A DNA stretch of 64,000 nt from Venturia oleaginea (GCA_013176395.1 JABMLP010000004.1:558001-622000), one strand, 5' to 3'. Positions 22,614-32,633 are shown, numbered from the stretch's first letter. The notes: a model not told the origin generated them from the letters alone. Numbers and translations: made by a program.

Positions 22614-23370
22614 TGATCCAATCGCTTTCGATCGGAAAAATGACAGTTCGCAGACGCTGCCTGGTCATAGTCTGTGTGTCATTTGCCGTCAGCTACACAC
22701 AGGACAAGAGAGAATCTTGATGGAATTTGACCACCCATAAACATGTTCAGGTAGCTGCCAGCCTGGCACGCGTGAGTGGAACTCACAGCGGTCATCTCCG
22801 GCATCTAGAGCAACCATTTTTGTCGAAATCGGAAAGTCGAGATGATCTGGCGGTCAGAAATACTCCATGGAAAACTCTATCTGCATCCCTGTCGCCGATG
22901 TACACCTGAAAGAGAAAGATCGAGTTCAAACCATCCACTGACACGTAAGGTCGTTCATTCCAGGAGCTGAGATCCGAGTACAAATTTTTCACGACATGAT
23001 ACATCAAATACCATTCACTACATCTTCCGTGGGGTTTGATTTAGAGGTTGAAATAGCATAAGCAAAACTGATGGCATGAGACAATTTCCGTACGAAGACT
23101 GTTGAAAGAATCAAGTTTGGCCGTTTCCTAAATGGGCGAGGGATCCTATGGGATATGATGACTACCACAGAAAGCTTCGAAAGCACATATTCCGCGACTG
23201 CGAAAGAGGCCATGATGGCGAGAATGGTGGAGACTTTCATGCTGACGGCCATCCACCCCACCAAAAACGAGGCATAAGAGTAAACCCATCTACCACCAAA
23301 AGTACAAACGAATCTCCACCTCCCCCCCTCCTATCTCAATGTCTCCCCTCCCACATCATCCACCCACCAT
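22614..23370. other. Spacer with a possible secreted-protein fragment
   Basis: On the minus strand an ATG at 23240 opens a frame with a convincing hydrophobic leader (M-K-V-S-T-I-L-A-I-M-A-S-F-A-V-A) but no cysteines before its stop at 23004. It could be the first exon of a gene or a relic. Nothing else is supported. Confidence 0.35.
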
Positions 23371-23737
23371 CTACGAAGCACAAGTAGCACCATGATCAGT
23401 AGGCCAACACGGGTTCCCATCCTTGTAACATTTCGAGTCCTAAATCCCCACCCCTCATTAACAACCATCCTATTCCGAAATGCGAAAAAACCAAAGCCAC
23501 AACCACTGAACCGTGGGATAGGGGGAAAGAATGCATACCTCACGACAGTAACTAGCGTTGTTCAAATCTCCATCGAGCGTGCACCATCCCGCTGCCAGGT
23601 TCCTTAGACAAATCTGTCAAAGATGAGATGGTTAGTGTTATGATTTCCCCCTGGTTAAAGAGTGGAAGAGAGGGGGAAGGTACATTTGCTGCTGTCGTGT
23701 AAGAGATTAGAGCGAAGAGGGTAATGGAGAGCTTCAT
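23371..23737 (-). CDS. Small secreted six-cysteine protein (65 aa)
   Basis: Three tiny exons on the minus strand join perfectly in phase 0: 23684-23737 (54 nt), 23539-23613 (75 nt) and 23371-23439 (69 nt). The introns are 70 and 99 nt, with consensus donors (GTACCT, GTATGC) and acceptors (ACAG, TTAG). Exon 1 is almost exactly a signal peptide, M-K-L-S-I-T-L-F-A-L-I-S-Y-T-T-A-A. The mature part of about 48 residues has six cysteines (I-C-L, W-C-T, Y-C-R, K-C-Y, P-C-W, T-C-A), enough for three disulfides, and ends T-C-A-S. Size, leader and even cysteine count fit apoplastic or effector-like secreted proteins of fungi. I do not recognise a specific family. The signal-peptide exon/intron layout is typical of such genes. 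The role is unknown. Confidence 0.75.
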
Positions 23738-24204
23738 GTTTGATGATGATGTTATTTTCGATTGGCGTTGACTATCTGGAATGTGGTGAAGGGCGGAGGG
23801 AGGTATTTATGTTTTCCAACCTTTGATTAGAATACCGTACCTATCTTTTGCTGCCTCTGGTGCACACGTCCGGAGTGTTCTCCATGAATATCATTTCCGC
23901 AATTCGTGGAGCGGTGGGACTGACTTGTCGCGTAGTGATAAGAAGCAGAAAATGTTATCTTGCATTGAAAGGTTCAAATCCATCAGAAATACAGTAAACT
24001 GGTGGCTAAGATACCACAACTTTATTAGAGATCGAAGACGGGAAGCAGCGAACGCAGTGGTGATGAGTAATTGTTACGAATAAATCGACGCAACTGGCAC
24101 TAATGCGCACAAGTAGGAATTGAAAAGCAATAAATAATATTGAGCGCACAGTGGGTATCTTGACGCTGAAAAACAGAAAACAAACTGCTTGCCATACACC
24201 GTGC
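23738..24204. other. Spacer between secreted-protein and membrane-protein genes
   Basis: It contains the promoter of the minus-strand secreted-protein gene and the 3' side of the membrane-protein gene. A B-box-like GGTTCAAATCC at about 23970 has no matching A-box or cloverleaf. No gene is supported. Confidence 0.45.
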
Positions 24205-25326
24205 CTACGACTCATCTCTCCCGGGCGGCAACATGCCCGACTGAATAGGTCTGTCAGGACTATATGCAATATACTCTCCTCCTCTTTCTCCAACAACGCC
24301 GATCGATTTCCTCTTCACACCGCCCAGCCTTAGAGCTTGCGGTTCAGTCCCAGCATCCATCTCTGACATTTGTTGTTCCAGTGCCTCGAGTTCTTGTGCT
24401 GGCAGTAAAGGCTGTGGATATAGCATTCCGTTATCCGATCCGAATTGTGGACTCCTTCCTCCGTACGGTGAAGTGCGTGGGTCGGAGTCGTGAGAAGGCC
24501 GACTGGATATTGTCGAGAAGTGGCCTTGGCGATTTTCTGGGGAGAAGTTTGGCGAGGGTGCGAGGGAGGAGTAAGCATATGAAGGGTTGGAGGAGTGTGA
24601 AAATGCTTTGGATTTGTCAGTACAAATACAGCGATAGGAGGAATGCGACATACCATTGGTGGAATTGTTTGGGTGTGCCATGGCAGGGTAGGTGGTGCCG
24701 CTCATGCCATCAAAGCCATCGGCGCCTTGTGTCCCATTCGATGCCAGGACCGCTCTCCGCAACTTCACCGTTCTTCTCCATAGAAAGAACATAACGACTG
24801 CAAAGGCTAGAAGGAGTATAACACCAATTACTATCCCTGCGATTGCGGCGACAGGAAGTACCTCAGCTGGTAACGCGATGGATGGCGAGCTTGGCCTTGA
24901 GGTTCCTGTCGCAGTTGACGAAGCAGTACTCGACGAAGAGCTCGAAGTCGGTAGCATCGTTCCCAAGAAGTCTGCTGCAGCTTTCGGATCACTACTCAAC
25001 CTCATTGCCTCAAGATCCACTGCTGCGCATCCTCCATTCCCACATGGAGTGCTCTTGCAACATCCCATGAAGGGGCTAAGGTTGGTGTCTGTACAGGTAT
25101 AGAAAGATCCATCGTTGCAACTTTGGTCATGGAACTGACCGTAGTATGTTCTATTGAAACTCGTTGATCGTAAATTGCCTTTCGAGCAGCCGTTTGGGCT
25201 CGTGCAAGGATCGATGTCTGTAGCACAGCAACCAACAAATGAGGATCTGGGGTTGTTACAGACGTAGAATGAACCCCCTGAGGGACAGTATGGCTGAAAG
25301 AAGAGGGTAGAATTAGACATTGTCAA
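24205..25326 (-). CDS. Cysteine-rich ectodomain single-pass membrane protein
   Basis: A 373-residue frame, or 357 if a 48-nt in-frame intron (24606-24653, GTATGT...AAAG) is removed. The intron is likely because it encodes an out-of-character C-I-C-T-D-K stretch. The ectodomain holds two copies of a cysteine module (C-P-S-G-G-S-F-Y-V-C ... F-V-G-C-C, then C-N-D-G-S-F-Y-T-C ... F-M-G-C-C, each followed by C-x(5-8)-C), residues about 14-100. Then come a Ser/Thr stalk, one transmembrane helix (about 155-180, A-I-A-G-I-V-I-G-V-I-L-L-L), basic stop-transfer residues and a cytoplasmic tail rich in Ser/Pro/Tyr. No classical N-terminal signal peptide is visible, so an upstream exon or reverse signal-anchor topology is possible. 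The layout resembles fungal surface sensors. The function is unknown. Confidence 0.72.
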   Translation of the reverse strand: MTMSNSTLFFQPYCPSGGSFYVCNNPRSSFVGCCATDIDPCTSPNGCSKGNLRSTSFNRTYYGQFHDQSCNDGSFYTCTDTNLSPFMGCCKSTPCGNGGCAAVDLEAMRLSSDPKAAADFLGTMLPTSSSSSSTASSTATGTSRPSSPSIALPAEVLPVAAIAGIVIGVILLLAFAVVMFFLWRRTVKLRRAVLASNGTQGADGFDGMSGTTYPAMAHPNNSTNGMSHSSYRCICTDKSKAFSHSSNPSYAYSSLAPSPNFSPENRQGHFSTISSRPSHDSDPRTSPYGGRSPQFGSDNGMLYPQPLLPAQELEALEQQMSEMDAGTEPQALRLGGVKRKSIGVVGERGGEYIAYSPDRPIQSGMLPPGRDES

Positions 25327-26307
25327 GACTAGTATATCTCAATATTAATTTGCGGTAGTCAAGTAAACATTAGTACAGGCTAAACAATAATGGTAACAAA
25401 GATTGAGCACAGAAGGCAATGAAAGGGTAGAGAGAATAGGAGAAAAGGCCTTCGCACGCGCCGCACTTATTGACAACACCTCCGTCTGCACACTTTCCTG
25501 GGGCTTACTATTGTTAGCGGGTTTAGCGAGCTGGAGTAAATGATTGCGCAGCACTCTCTTGGATTCCTTGGAGACGGCGATACCCGCCATACATATGTCT
25601 TCACAAGCGAGAGGTGTGCAGGGCGAACCATGCGTGACGGTGAATTTCTAACGGCTGCGATCCTTCACCGCGATCGTGGTTCGTATCGGTAAGTATGGGC
25701 GTGTTGGTGACTGGAGAGCCCCGGTCGAGGCCATCGACGATGCCCGGCACACGCAGCTATTATATCAGACGATAGTCCTCTGTCGAACTGTGCGATGATG
25801 ATGTTAATGATGATTGTGAGGATGAGCTTGGAGTTGTTGGCGGAGGTTGAAGTTCAAGGAATGCCGAAAGGTAAAGATCAACATCGCCAGTAGAGCTCCC
25901 GAGGTCGCGGTACCAACACCAACTCGAAAGCCATCGCGTCTAATTCCTGGCCCATCGATGTGACCTCCATCGTTAACAGTTCCCTTTCTGGGTACTGAGT
26001 TCAAGTACCGTCGTAGCTATGTCAAACTCATGTTGTGAAACACATCTGGCAGGATTAATAATCCTCACCAACCTCACATCTACCCATCGTGCCACCTCCA
26101 TAAGCATCACCAAGCCTCACCAAGCTATCTACACGAGCCCACTCACTCAAACCAAGACCCCATCCCCAGTCAAACGATCTTCAAAGCCGCGCAGCTCAAT
26201 CTGCGGGAGCAATCTACACAGATCAAGTTGAGATCTTATCAACAGCCCTGGTCTATTTTTCGATCACGACTCATAATCGCCAAGAATATGCCCGCACCGT
26301 TGAATAG
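25327..26307. other. Spacer left of LINE
   Basis: A minus-strand frame (25345-25590) beginning M-A-G-I-A-V-S-K-E-S-K-R contains possible splice sites and might be a first exon, but nothing downstream supports it. Otherwise empty. Confidence 0.4.
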
Positions 26308-26321
26308 TCGGTGTTCGAGAA
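26308..26321 (+). repeat. 5' target-site duplication of LINE
   Basis: TCGGTGTTCGAGAA is repeated exactly at 32246-32259, bracketing the element. Confidence 0.92.
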
Positions 26322-26449
26322 GGAAAAACACCACAACAGCGAGAACTGAGATCTTTGAAACTGAATAATTATAACGCAAATACACATCGCCTCAAGAGGG
26401 CTCAGGTTGTTCTAGGCTCGACGCGTCGCCCAGCGCGTAGAAACGAGAG

Positions 26450-28081
26450 ATGACAATACCGTGGCCTCAAGAGGTGGTCTGGCCGACCGGACTTCATGAG
26501 CACGCTACACAAATCACAAGGCACCTTCGAAACGCATTACTCTACCTCGAAAGCGGACAGGCTCTACCTGTACCCCCAGACCAAGTAAAGGCAATTATCA
26601 CGACGATGCTGCCCTTGATTGCAAAGGCCCAAAGGACCCCCGATATGACAACCGTCCACGATCAACTACGCATTATACACACTGAGATGACTCAAGACAC
26701 AAAGGAAACGGCGAAGGAGATAGCTGGGATAAAGGGAGAACTTAAAGCTCTGAGAACAGACACACAGAAGAACATCACTATTGGTGAGGAAGCGAAAACG
26801 GCAGCGAAAGAGGCAACAGAGGTGAGCAAGACCGTTGCAGGAATAGCGAGTGATATCAAGAACAAAGGGACACAATTCCAAACAGGCATGCCAATGAGCT
26901 ATGCTGCTGCCGCTACCCGAGGAGGGCTAGCTACAAGCACACATAGCATACAAACCCAAAGTGTCAAGACTCCCGCGACGGTCCGACGTGAGATTATCGT
27001 AAACATCAGGAACGCACAAACGATCCAGAGCCTGCGCGCAATGAATCCACGCAATTTAAAAGCCCACGTTGACCGAGCCATTTCCCAAAGTCAAAACGAA
27101 CATATAGCCAATCTAAAGATCATGTCTGCTAACCAGCTCAAAAGCGGAGATCTGAGCATCAGGACGGCGACAAATAGTGAAATGCAGCTTCTCAGACAAT
27201 TCACGGAGGACTGGACCCCACGTATTGGAAACGGGACGTCAGTACGAAATCCAACGTATGGCGTTCTTGTACATGGCATACGTACTAGTACGATGAATAC
27301 AGACAAATTCGAGGAAACTAGAGACGCCATTCTGCAAGACAATAAGCCGTTTATTCCAACCGCGGACATCAAATACATTGGATGGTTGACCCGGAAGGCG
27401 CCAACAAAAGCGATGTCGTCGGTCATCATTGAGTTCACCAAGCCTGAGGACGCAAACAAGATCATCGATGAAGGTCTGGTGTGGCAAGGGGAGATGTGTC
27501 AAAGCGAACGATATGAGAGACAATGCCGACTGAAGCAGTGCTTTCAGTGCTACAAATACGGCCACATAGGAACTCAATGCAAAGCAGCGAAAACATGTGG
27601 CTACTGTGCGCAAGAACATAGTTCTAGGGACTGCCCTTCGAAGACTGGACAGACCACACCTAGGAAATGCGCCAACTGCCAGGGAGCCCATGAAGCATGG
27701 AGTCAACAATGCCCAACTAGGAAGGAGGAACTCACTCGGACAAAGGCAGCGTACGCGAACAGACCTCGGTATCACCCTACGATGTTCACCTGTGATGAAA
27801 TACCTATTCAAAATTCCGCCCGAGAACCTCCTGGAAGAACGAGGTCAACCACAGACCTGACCTCACGCCAAGGGCCAAGGACCAGAGGGATGCAACTATT
27901 ACCTGGAAATGGACAAAAGAGACCTGCTCCAGGAGACAAGGAGAACGAAGGATCACACCAGAGTCAAAGGCCACAAAGAGCAACGAAGATGTCGAGGAGG
28001 GCGCTTGAGGCGCTAGAGGGCAATACCCTAACATGTAGAAACACACAATACATGGAAATCGATGAGGACTCGGATCTATGA
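26450..28081 (+). CDS. LINE ORF1, RNA-binding gag-like protein
   Basis: 543 aa. The N-terminal half is helical and charged with a predicted coiled coil (residues about 70-140, K-E-T-A-K-E-I-A-G-I-K-G-E-L-K). A central segment resembles the RRM-like ORF1 core. Three CCHC knuckles follow: C-F-Q-C-Y-K-Y-G-H-I-G-T-Q-C (about 364-377), C-G-Y-C-A-Q-E-H-S-S-R-D-C (about 385-397) and C-A-N-C-Q-G-A-H-E-A-W-S-Q-Q-C (about 408-422). It would bind element RNA as an RNP. Its TGA overlaps the ORF2 start (ATGA, 28078-28081), suggesting coupled termination-reinitiation of translation. Confidence 0.92.
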   Translation: MTIPWPQEVVWPTGLHEHATQITRHLRNALLYLESGQALPVPPDQVKAIITTMLPLIAKAQRTPDMTTVHDQLRIIHTEMTQDTKETAKEIAGIKGELKALRTDTQKNITIGEEAKTAAKEATEVSKTVAGIASDIKNKGTQFQTGMPMSYAAAATRGGLATSTHSIQTQSVKTPATVRREIIVNIRNAQTIQSLRAMNPRNLKAHVDRAISQSQNEHIANLKIMSANQLKSGDLSIRTATNSEMQLLRQFTEDWTPRIGNGTSVRNPTYGVLVHGIRTSTMNTDKFEETRDAILQDNKPFIPTADIKYIGWLTRKAPTKAMSSVIIEFTKPEDANKIIDEGLVWQGEMCQSERYERQCRLKQCFQCYKYGHIGTQCKAAKTCGYCAQEHSSRDCPSKTGQTTPRKCANCQGAHEAWSQQCPTRKEELTRTKAAYANRPRYHPTMFTCDEIPIQNSAREPPGRTRSTTDLTSRQGPRTRGMQLLPGNGQKRPAPGDKENEGSHQSQRPQRATKMSRRALEALEGNTLTCRNTQYMEIDEDSDL

Positions 28082-31000
28082 AAGAGAAGGACCAACTTAA
28101 TATACTACAGTACAACGTACGCAAATCAAGGGATACGGTTATGGCAACTCTACTCCGTGATCCAAGAGTAGCAGAATACGATATTATTGCTATCCAAGAA
28201 CCGTGGCGCAACCCCTTCATGTCGACAACACACCACCCAGCGAAGAATATATTCCACTTATACTATCCGACAACGAACAAGGAGGATGGCCCAGCAAGGG
28301 TGTGTTTCTTTGTCAACAAAAGGCTAGACCACGGCAGCCTGCAATTCGAACAGCACACAAGAGACGTCTGCTCATTGAGAATCAGTATCAGCAATGGCGA
28401 TCAAACAGAAAACGAGCTGGTAATACACAACGTCTACAATACGGTCCAAAACATGCCAAACCGCATCAGCTCACTGCCGACCCTAAGAGCTCGATTGGAG
28501 GAACACGCGCTGAAAGAACAGATGGTATTAGGCGACTTGAACTTACACCATAGAATGTGGGGCGGAGCGCAGGTCGCACACGAAGACCGAGAAGCGGAAG
28601 AACTTATCGAAATTATGGAGAGATTTGATATGTCAAGCATGCTGCAGCCCGGAACGGTAACGTACGAAGAAGGCAGCAGCAGGACGACGATTGATATGTG
28701 CTGGATGACATTAGGCTTGATTGACAGGACCATCAGTAGCAGAGTAGACAGAGAGCTAGACCACGACTCAGACCACCTCCCCATCAGCATCATACTGGAT
28801 CTCCGGACGCGCTCCACGGAAATCAGGCCAGGATGCAACTGGAAACTCCTAGACTGCAAGGAGTTCTGCGGGACGCTCAGAGACACCCTACCGGCACGAA
28901 GGAGACCAAGGACGAAAGCAGCGCTAGACATGTACACGATGGAGTTAGTCAAAGCGATCAAAGATGCAGCAGCGAAGACAATTCCCCTCACAAGACCATG
29001 CACCAAGGCGAAAGAGGGATGGGACGGAACATGCTCGAGAGCATTGGCAGATACAAAACGTCTAAGGCGCATACACGAGAGAAGACACACGGAGGAGACA
29101 TGGGAAAACTACCGCGAGGCGAGGAACCACAAGACACGGACGATCAAGAAGGCGCTTCGGCAAGCACACAGAGACCGCGTAGAAATGGCAGCAAGCTCCA
29201 CTGAATCCCTCTGGAAAATAGCCAAGTGGGCGCGCAATAGAGAAAGCCAGCCCCCAAGTGTGACGCCAATTATCAAGTGTCCGACGACCGGCAACCAGGC
29301 TACTACACCCTCGGCAAAAATGATTCTCCTTCGGGACGCCTTCTTCCCAGCACCGCCAGAAGCAGACCTCGACGATCTACAGGATGCAAGATATGATGAT
29401 TGTATACCAATGCCAAACGTTACTGAGAAGGAGGTACTGGACGCAATACAAGCAGCGTCACCCTTCAAGGCCCCGGGACCGGATGGGATCCCAAACAAGG
29501 CCTTGCAGACGGCATCTTATATGTTGGTGGGACACCTGGCGACAATCATGAACCAGAGCCTACAACTGGGCCACTACCCGACACATTTCCAAAGCTCGAC
29601 CACGGTAGTGCTACGCAAACCAGGGAAGGACGACTACTCGACTCCAAAGGCATACCGACCTATTGCGCTCCTGAATACGATTGGCAAGGCCATGGACGCA
29701 GTAATCGCTAAGAGACTTAGCTACCTGGTGGAAACACACCAAGTCATCCCAAGGATGCACATGGGAGGCAGGAAGTTAAGGTCAACGGAACACGCACTAC
29801 ACGCTGTAATCGAGAGAATCTACAACGCTTGGAACAACGGAAAAGGACAAGTCGCTAGCCTGCTGCTCCTTGACGTGTCAGGCGCCTTCGACAACGTATC
29901 CCACAAGAGACTCCTACACAATCTTCGGAAAAGAAAAGTTGATGAGAGAACAGTACGATGGATTGCTAGCTTCCTGAGCGATAGACGCACGCGAATTGTC
30001 ATCGATGGCTACGAATCTGACGAGTACACGGTCGAGACTGGGGTACCACAGGGATCGCCCCTATCCCCCATCTTATACATATTCTACAACTCTGACCTTA
30101 TTGAGCAATGCGACTCAGGCGACGATACTGCAGCTACAGGCTATATCGATGACGCAGCCATACTTACATGGGGCAACACAACAGAAGAAACGTGCAAGAA
30201 ACTCGAAAACGCGCTGGAAAAGGCAAACTGTTGGGCAAAGACACATGCATCAAAATTCGCCCCAGAAAAGTTCCAACTGACACACTTCACAAGAAGACGC
30301 ACCCGTATAAACACACAACAGCCCGTTCAAACGGCATGGGGATGCATTGCGCCTAAGACAACGTGCAAATATCTAGGCGTGACGCTAGACAGCAAACTCC
30401 AATGGAAGGAACACATCGAAGAAATCAAGCGGAAAACTACAAAAACAGTGAACGCACTGTGCTCTCTGGGCAGCTCAACATGGGGCGTCAGTCTGCTAGA
30501 TATGCGAAAAATCTACCGCGGAGTAGTAGTCCCTCAGATGATGTACGCGTGTTCAATCTGGTCGAATTCAGGAATGAGGGGAAAACCATACACGAGAAAA
30601 ACGCTTGACACACTTCAGTCAATCCAAGCACGTGCAGCACGAATTATCTGTGGAGCGTTCAAAGCGACATCCAGAGTCGCCCTCGACATAGAGACCTACC
30701 TGCTCCCAGTCGAACAACAAATCTGGAAACACAACACTGAAACCCTCAGCCGTATACTCACGTGCCAAGACCTCCCTAAACTGCTAGATACTCAATTCGG
30801 AGAACCAAGGTCAAGACAACGAGCAAGCTACGATAGCCCATTATACAACATATATCGAGACGCCGAAGAGAAAGGAGCAGCAAATCTCGACAAGCGAGAG
30901 ACAATCCCGCCGTTCGTAGCAGCACCATGGTGGCAAGGCCCAAAGACACATATCGCACCAAGCGATGAAGCGGCACACTCTGAGCACGACTCCGTCACTA

Positions 31001-31959
31001 GAGTCGAGGGTAATATTTGCATCTATACAGATGGGAGTAGCATAGACGGACATACAGGCGCTGCAGCAGTCTGGCCGCTGAAAAGACAGACGAGAAGCAC
31101 GTATATGGGCCCTGAGACGACCTCCACGGTGTACGCAGCTGAACTTCAAGGAATAAATCTAGCGCTGCATATGGTTCAAACAGACATCGAGGCAGGAAAC
31201 GAACGGAGAGACATCAATATCTTCACCGACAACCAGGCAGCGATACGCTCGCTGACAAGGCCGGAAGGCCGATCAGGAGCATACATTGTCAAGCGGGTTG
31301 TACAACGGATCACACAACTTCACGAGTACGGAGCTATCGTGAACATCCGATGGATCCCTGCCCACGAGGGAATTGACGGGAACGAGGCCGCTGACCAAGC
31401 CGCCAGGGAGGCCACTGGATGGAGAGAAGACGGAGAGAAAGGACCAAGAGCTGATATGCCACCGGAACTGTACCCGCTAAGAACGACAATCAAGACGTGG
31501 TGCTGGAAGGTAGTGAATAAACAATGGTTGACTAGCTGGAAATCCGAGACAAAGGGGAAAGCCACGAGGAGATACACACCTAAGCCTACTAAAAGGGTGC
31601 TCCAACTCCATCAAGACCGGAGCAAGCGAGAAAGTGCGATCCTCGTACAGATGAGAACTGAAAAGATAGGGCTCAAGGCCTTCCTCTTCAGCCGACGTGT
31701 CCAAGGTATCCCAGACTCTAGGTGTGACTGCCGTGAAGGGATGCAGACCGTAGCCCATATCATCCTGGAATGCCGCAAGTTCCGGGACATCCGGAGAGAC
31801 GAGTTGGGCCGCTTCCCAGGACGAAACAACCTCCGGAATATCTTGACTACGCATAAGTTAGCCACAAAAGCTATCAGATTCATGGAACAGACGCGGGTCC
31901 TTGGGCATAGTGGGATCGAAAACGCGCAGACGACGCTGAGCATTGAGGGGAGACTGTAG
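28078..31959 (+). CDS. LINE ORF2: endonuclease-reverse transcriptase-RNase H
   Basis: 1,293 aa, uninterrupted. An APE-type endonuclease occupies residues 1-240, with N-I-L-Q-Y-N-V, I-Q-E-P-W, V-L-G-D-L-N-L-H-H and D-S-D-H-L-P-I. The reverse transcriptase spans about 450-760, with P-G-P-D-G-I-P, A-Y-R-P-I-A-L-L-N, L-L-D-V-S-G-A-F-D-N-V, G-V-P-Q-G-S-P-L-S-P and the catalytic box Y-I-D-D-A. RNase H lies at about 980-1110, with I-Y-T-D-G-S-S, Y-A-A-E-L, F-T-D-N-Q-A-A and P-A-H-E-G-I-D-G-N-E-A-A-D. A C-terminal zinc-like C-D-C-R-E-G-M-Q-T-V-A-H-I-I-L-E-C is typical of fungal LINEs. It performs target-primed reverse transcription. No broken catalytic residue was seen. Confidence 0.95.
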   Translation: MKEKDQLNILQYNVRKSRDTVMATLLRDPRVAEYDIIAIQEPWRNPFMSTTHHPAKNIFHLYYPTTNKEDGPARVCFFVNKRLDHGSLQFEQHTRDVCSLRISISNGDQTENELVIHNVYNTVQNMPNRISSLPTLRARLEEHALKEQMVLGDLNLHHRMWGGAQVAHEDREAEELIEIMERFDMSSMLQPGTVTYEEGSSRTTIDMCWMTLGLIDRTISSRVDRELDHDSDHLPISIILDLRTRSTEIRPGCNWKLLDCKEFCGTLRDTLPARRRPRTKAALDMYTMELVKAIKDAAAKTIPLTRPCTKAKEGWDGTCSRALADTKRLRRIHERRHTEETWENYREARNHKTRTIKKALRQAHRDRVEMAASSTESLWKIAKWARNRESQPPSVTPIIKCPTTGNQATTPSAKMILLRDAFFPAPPEADLDDLQDARYDDCIPMPNVTEKEVLDAIQAASPFKAPGPDGIPNKALQTASYMLVGHLATIMNQSLQLGHYPTHFQSSTTVVLRKPGKDDYSTPKAYRPIALLNTIGKAMDAVIAKRLSYLVETHQVIPRMHMGGRKLRSTEHALHAVIERIYNAWNNGKGQVASLLLLDVSGAFDNVSHKRLLHNLRKRKVDERTVRWIASFLSDRRTRIVIDGYESDEYTVETGVPQGSPLSPILYIFYNSDLIEQCDSGDDTAATGYIDDAAILTWGNTTEETCKKLENALEKANCWAKTHASKFAPEKFQLTHFTRRRTRINTQQPVQTAWGCIAPKTTCKYLGVTLDSKLQWKEHIEEIKRKTTKTVNALCSLGSSTWGVSLLDMRKIYRGVVVPQMMYACSIWSNSGMRGKPYTRKTLDTLQSIQARAARIICGAFKATSRVALDIETYLLPVEQQIWKHNTETLSRILTCQDLPKLLDTQFGEPRSRQRASYDSPLYNIYRDAEEKGAANLDKRETIPPFVAAPWWQGPKTHIAPSDEAAHSEHDSVTRVEGNICIYTDGSSIDGHTGAAAVWPLKRQTRSTYMGPETTSTVYAAELQGINLALHMVQTDIEAGNERRDINIFTDNQAAIRSLTRPEGRSGAYIVKRVVQRITQLHEYGAIVNIRWIPAHEGIDGNEAADQAAREATGWREDGEKGPRADMPPELYPLRTTIKTWCWKVVNKQWLTSWKSETKGKATRRYTPKPTKRVLQLHQDRSKRESAILVQMRTEKIGLKAFLFSRRVQGIPDSRCDCREGMQTVAHIILECRKFRDIRRDELGRFPGRNNLRNILTTHKLATKAIRFMEQTRVLGHSGIENAQTTLSIEGRL

Positions 31960-32245
31960 GTAGACGGAAAGCGAAATATGAGGCATTGCCTCCCGGAATC
32001 TAGATAGCACAGATGTACTGGTAGAACAACCGATATTTACAAGAGCCATTGGGCATTTGGAAATAGTGGTTGAGGGAAAAGAGGGGGGATCGAGGGGATA
32101 GCTGGTCTTGTTTTGGTAAGCAGGGCGAAGTGGGACGTGGTAGATCATATCACGTGTCGGCTGTCTGATGAAGTCCCCCTAACCGGGCATAGCTGCGTGA
32201 TTAAGCGGCTGCAACCGAGTAGGATAAAATCAATCAATCAATCAA

Positions 32246-32259
32246 TCGGTGTTCGAGAA
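32246..32259 (+). repeat. 3' target-site duplication of LINE
   Basis: Exact copy of 26308-26321, directly after the (TCAA)n tail. The first two bases could equally belong to the tail. Confidence 0.92.
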
Positions 32260-32633
32260 TGAAATGGATAAAGTATCGCGAGTATGATGATGTTACGGAT
32301 TACTGTGAGAGGAGTACGTTGCTACTGCCGAACTCCTGTGTATTTTAGGAAATATCTGGGGTAGCAGAGGATTTGGGCTGTCGCGGAAGAATGAGAGGAT
32401 ATTGGGAAGTCGTCATCTGTTGAGTTCTAGCATTGAAAGAAGGGGATTGTGATACCGATGGCTCATGGTGTCGAGGATGAGTGTAAGAGACATTCGTCTT
32501 ACAGCAGGAAAAAACAATCATAGCAGTCAGTACTCACTATCATCGTCGCAGACAACAGTCTACGAGAATCTTTTCCACAGCATCGTCACATTATTCTTAC
32601 AAAAAATTCTCTACAATTGACTTCGCACCCAAC
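32260..32633. other. Promoter spacer between LINE and secreted-protein gene
   Basis: No gene is supported. The LINE ends about 370 bp upstream of the secreted-protein start codon, so it may have displaced upstream regulatory DNA. Confidence 0.45.

Larger units (their letters stand above)
26322..32245 (+). mobile_element. Full-length non-LTR retrotransposon (Tad1/I-like LINE)
   Basis: About 5.9 kb: a 128-bp 5' UTR, ORF1 (26450-28081), ORF2 (28078-31959), a 3' UTR of about 270 bp, and a terminal (TCAA)4 tract instead of poly-A, flanked by identical 14-bp target duplications. Both frames are uninterrupted and all catalytic motifs checked are present, so this copy is structurally complete and may be active or very recent. 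RNase H after the RT and a CCHC-bearing ORF1 fit fungal Tad1-type elements. Exact clade placement would need a phylogeny. Confidence 0.94.

Noticed and set aside
23965..23980. tRNA gene (GGTTCAAATCC B-box-like)
   Set aside because: No A-box at the right distance and no acceptor or anticodon stems could be formed.
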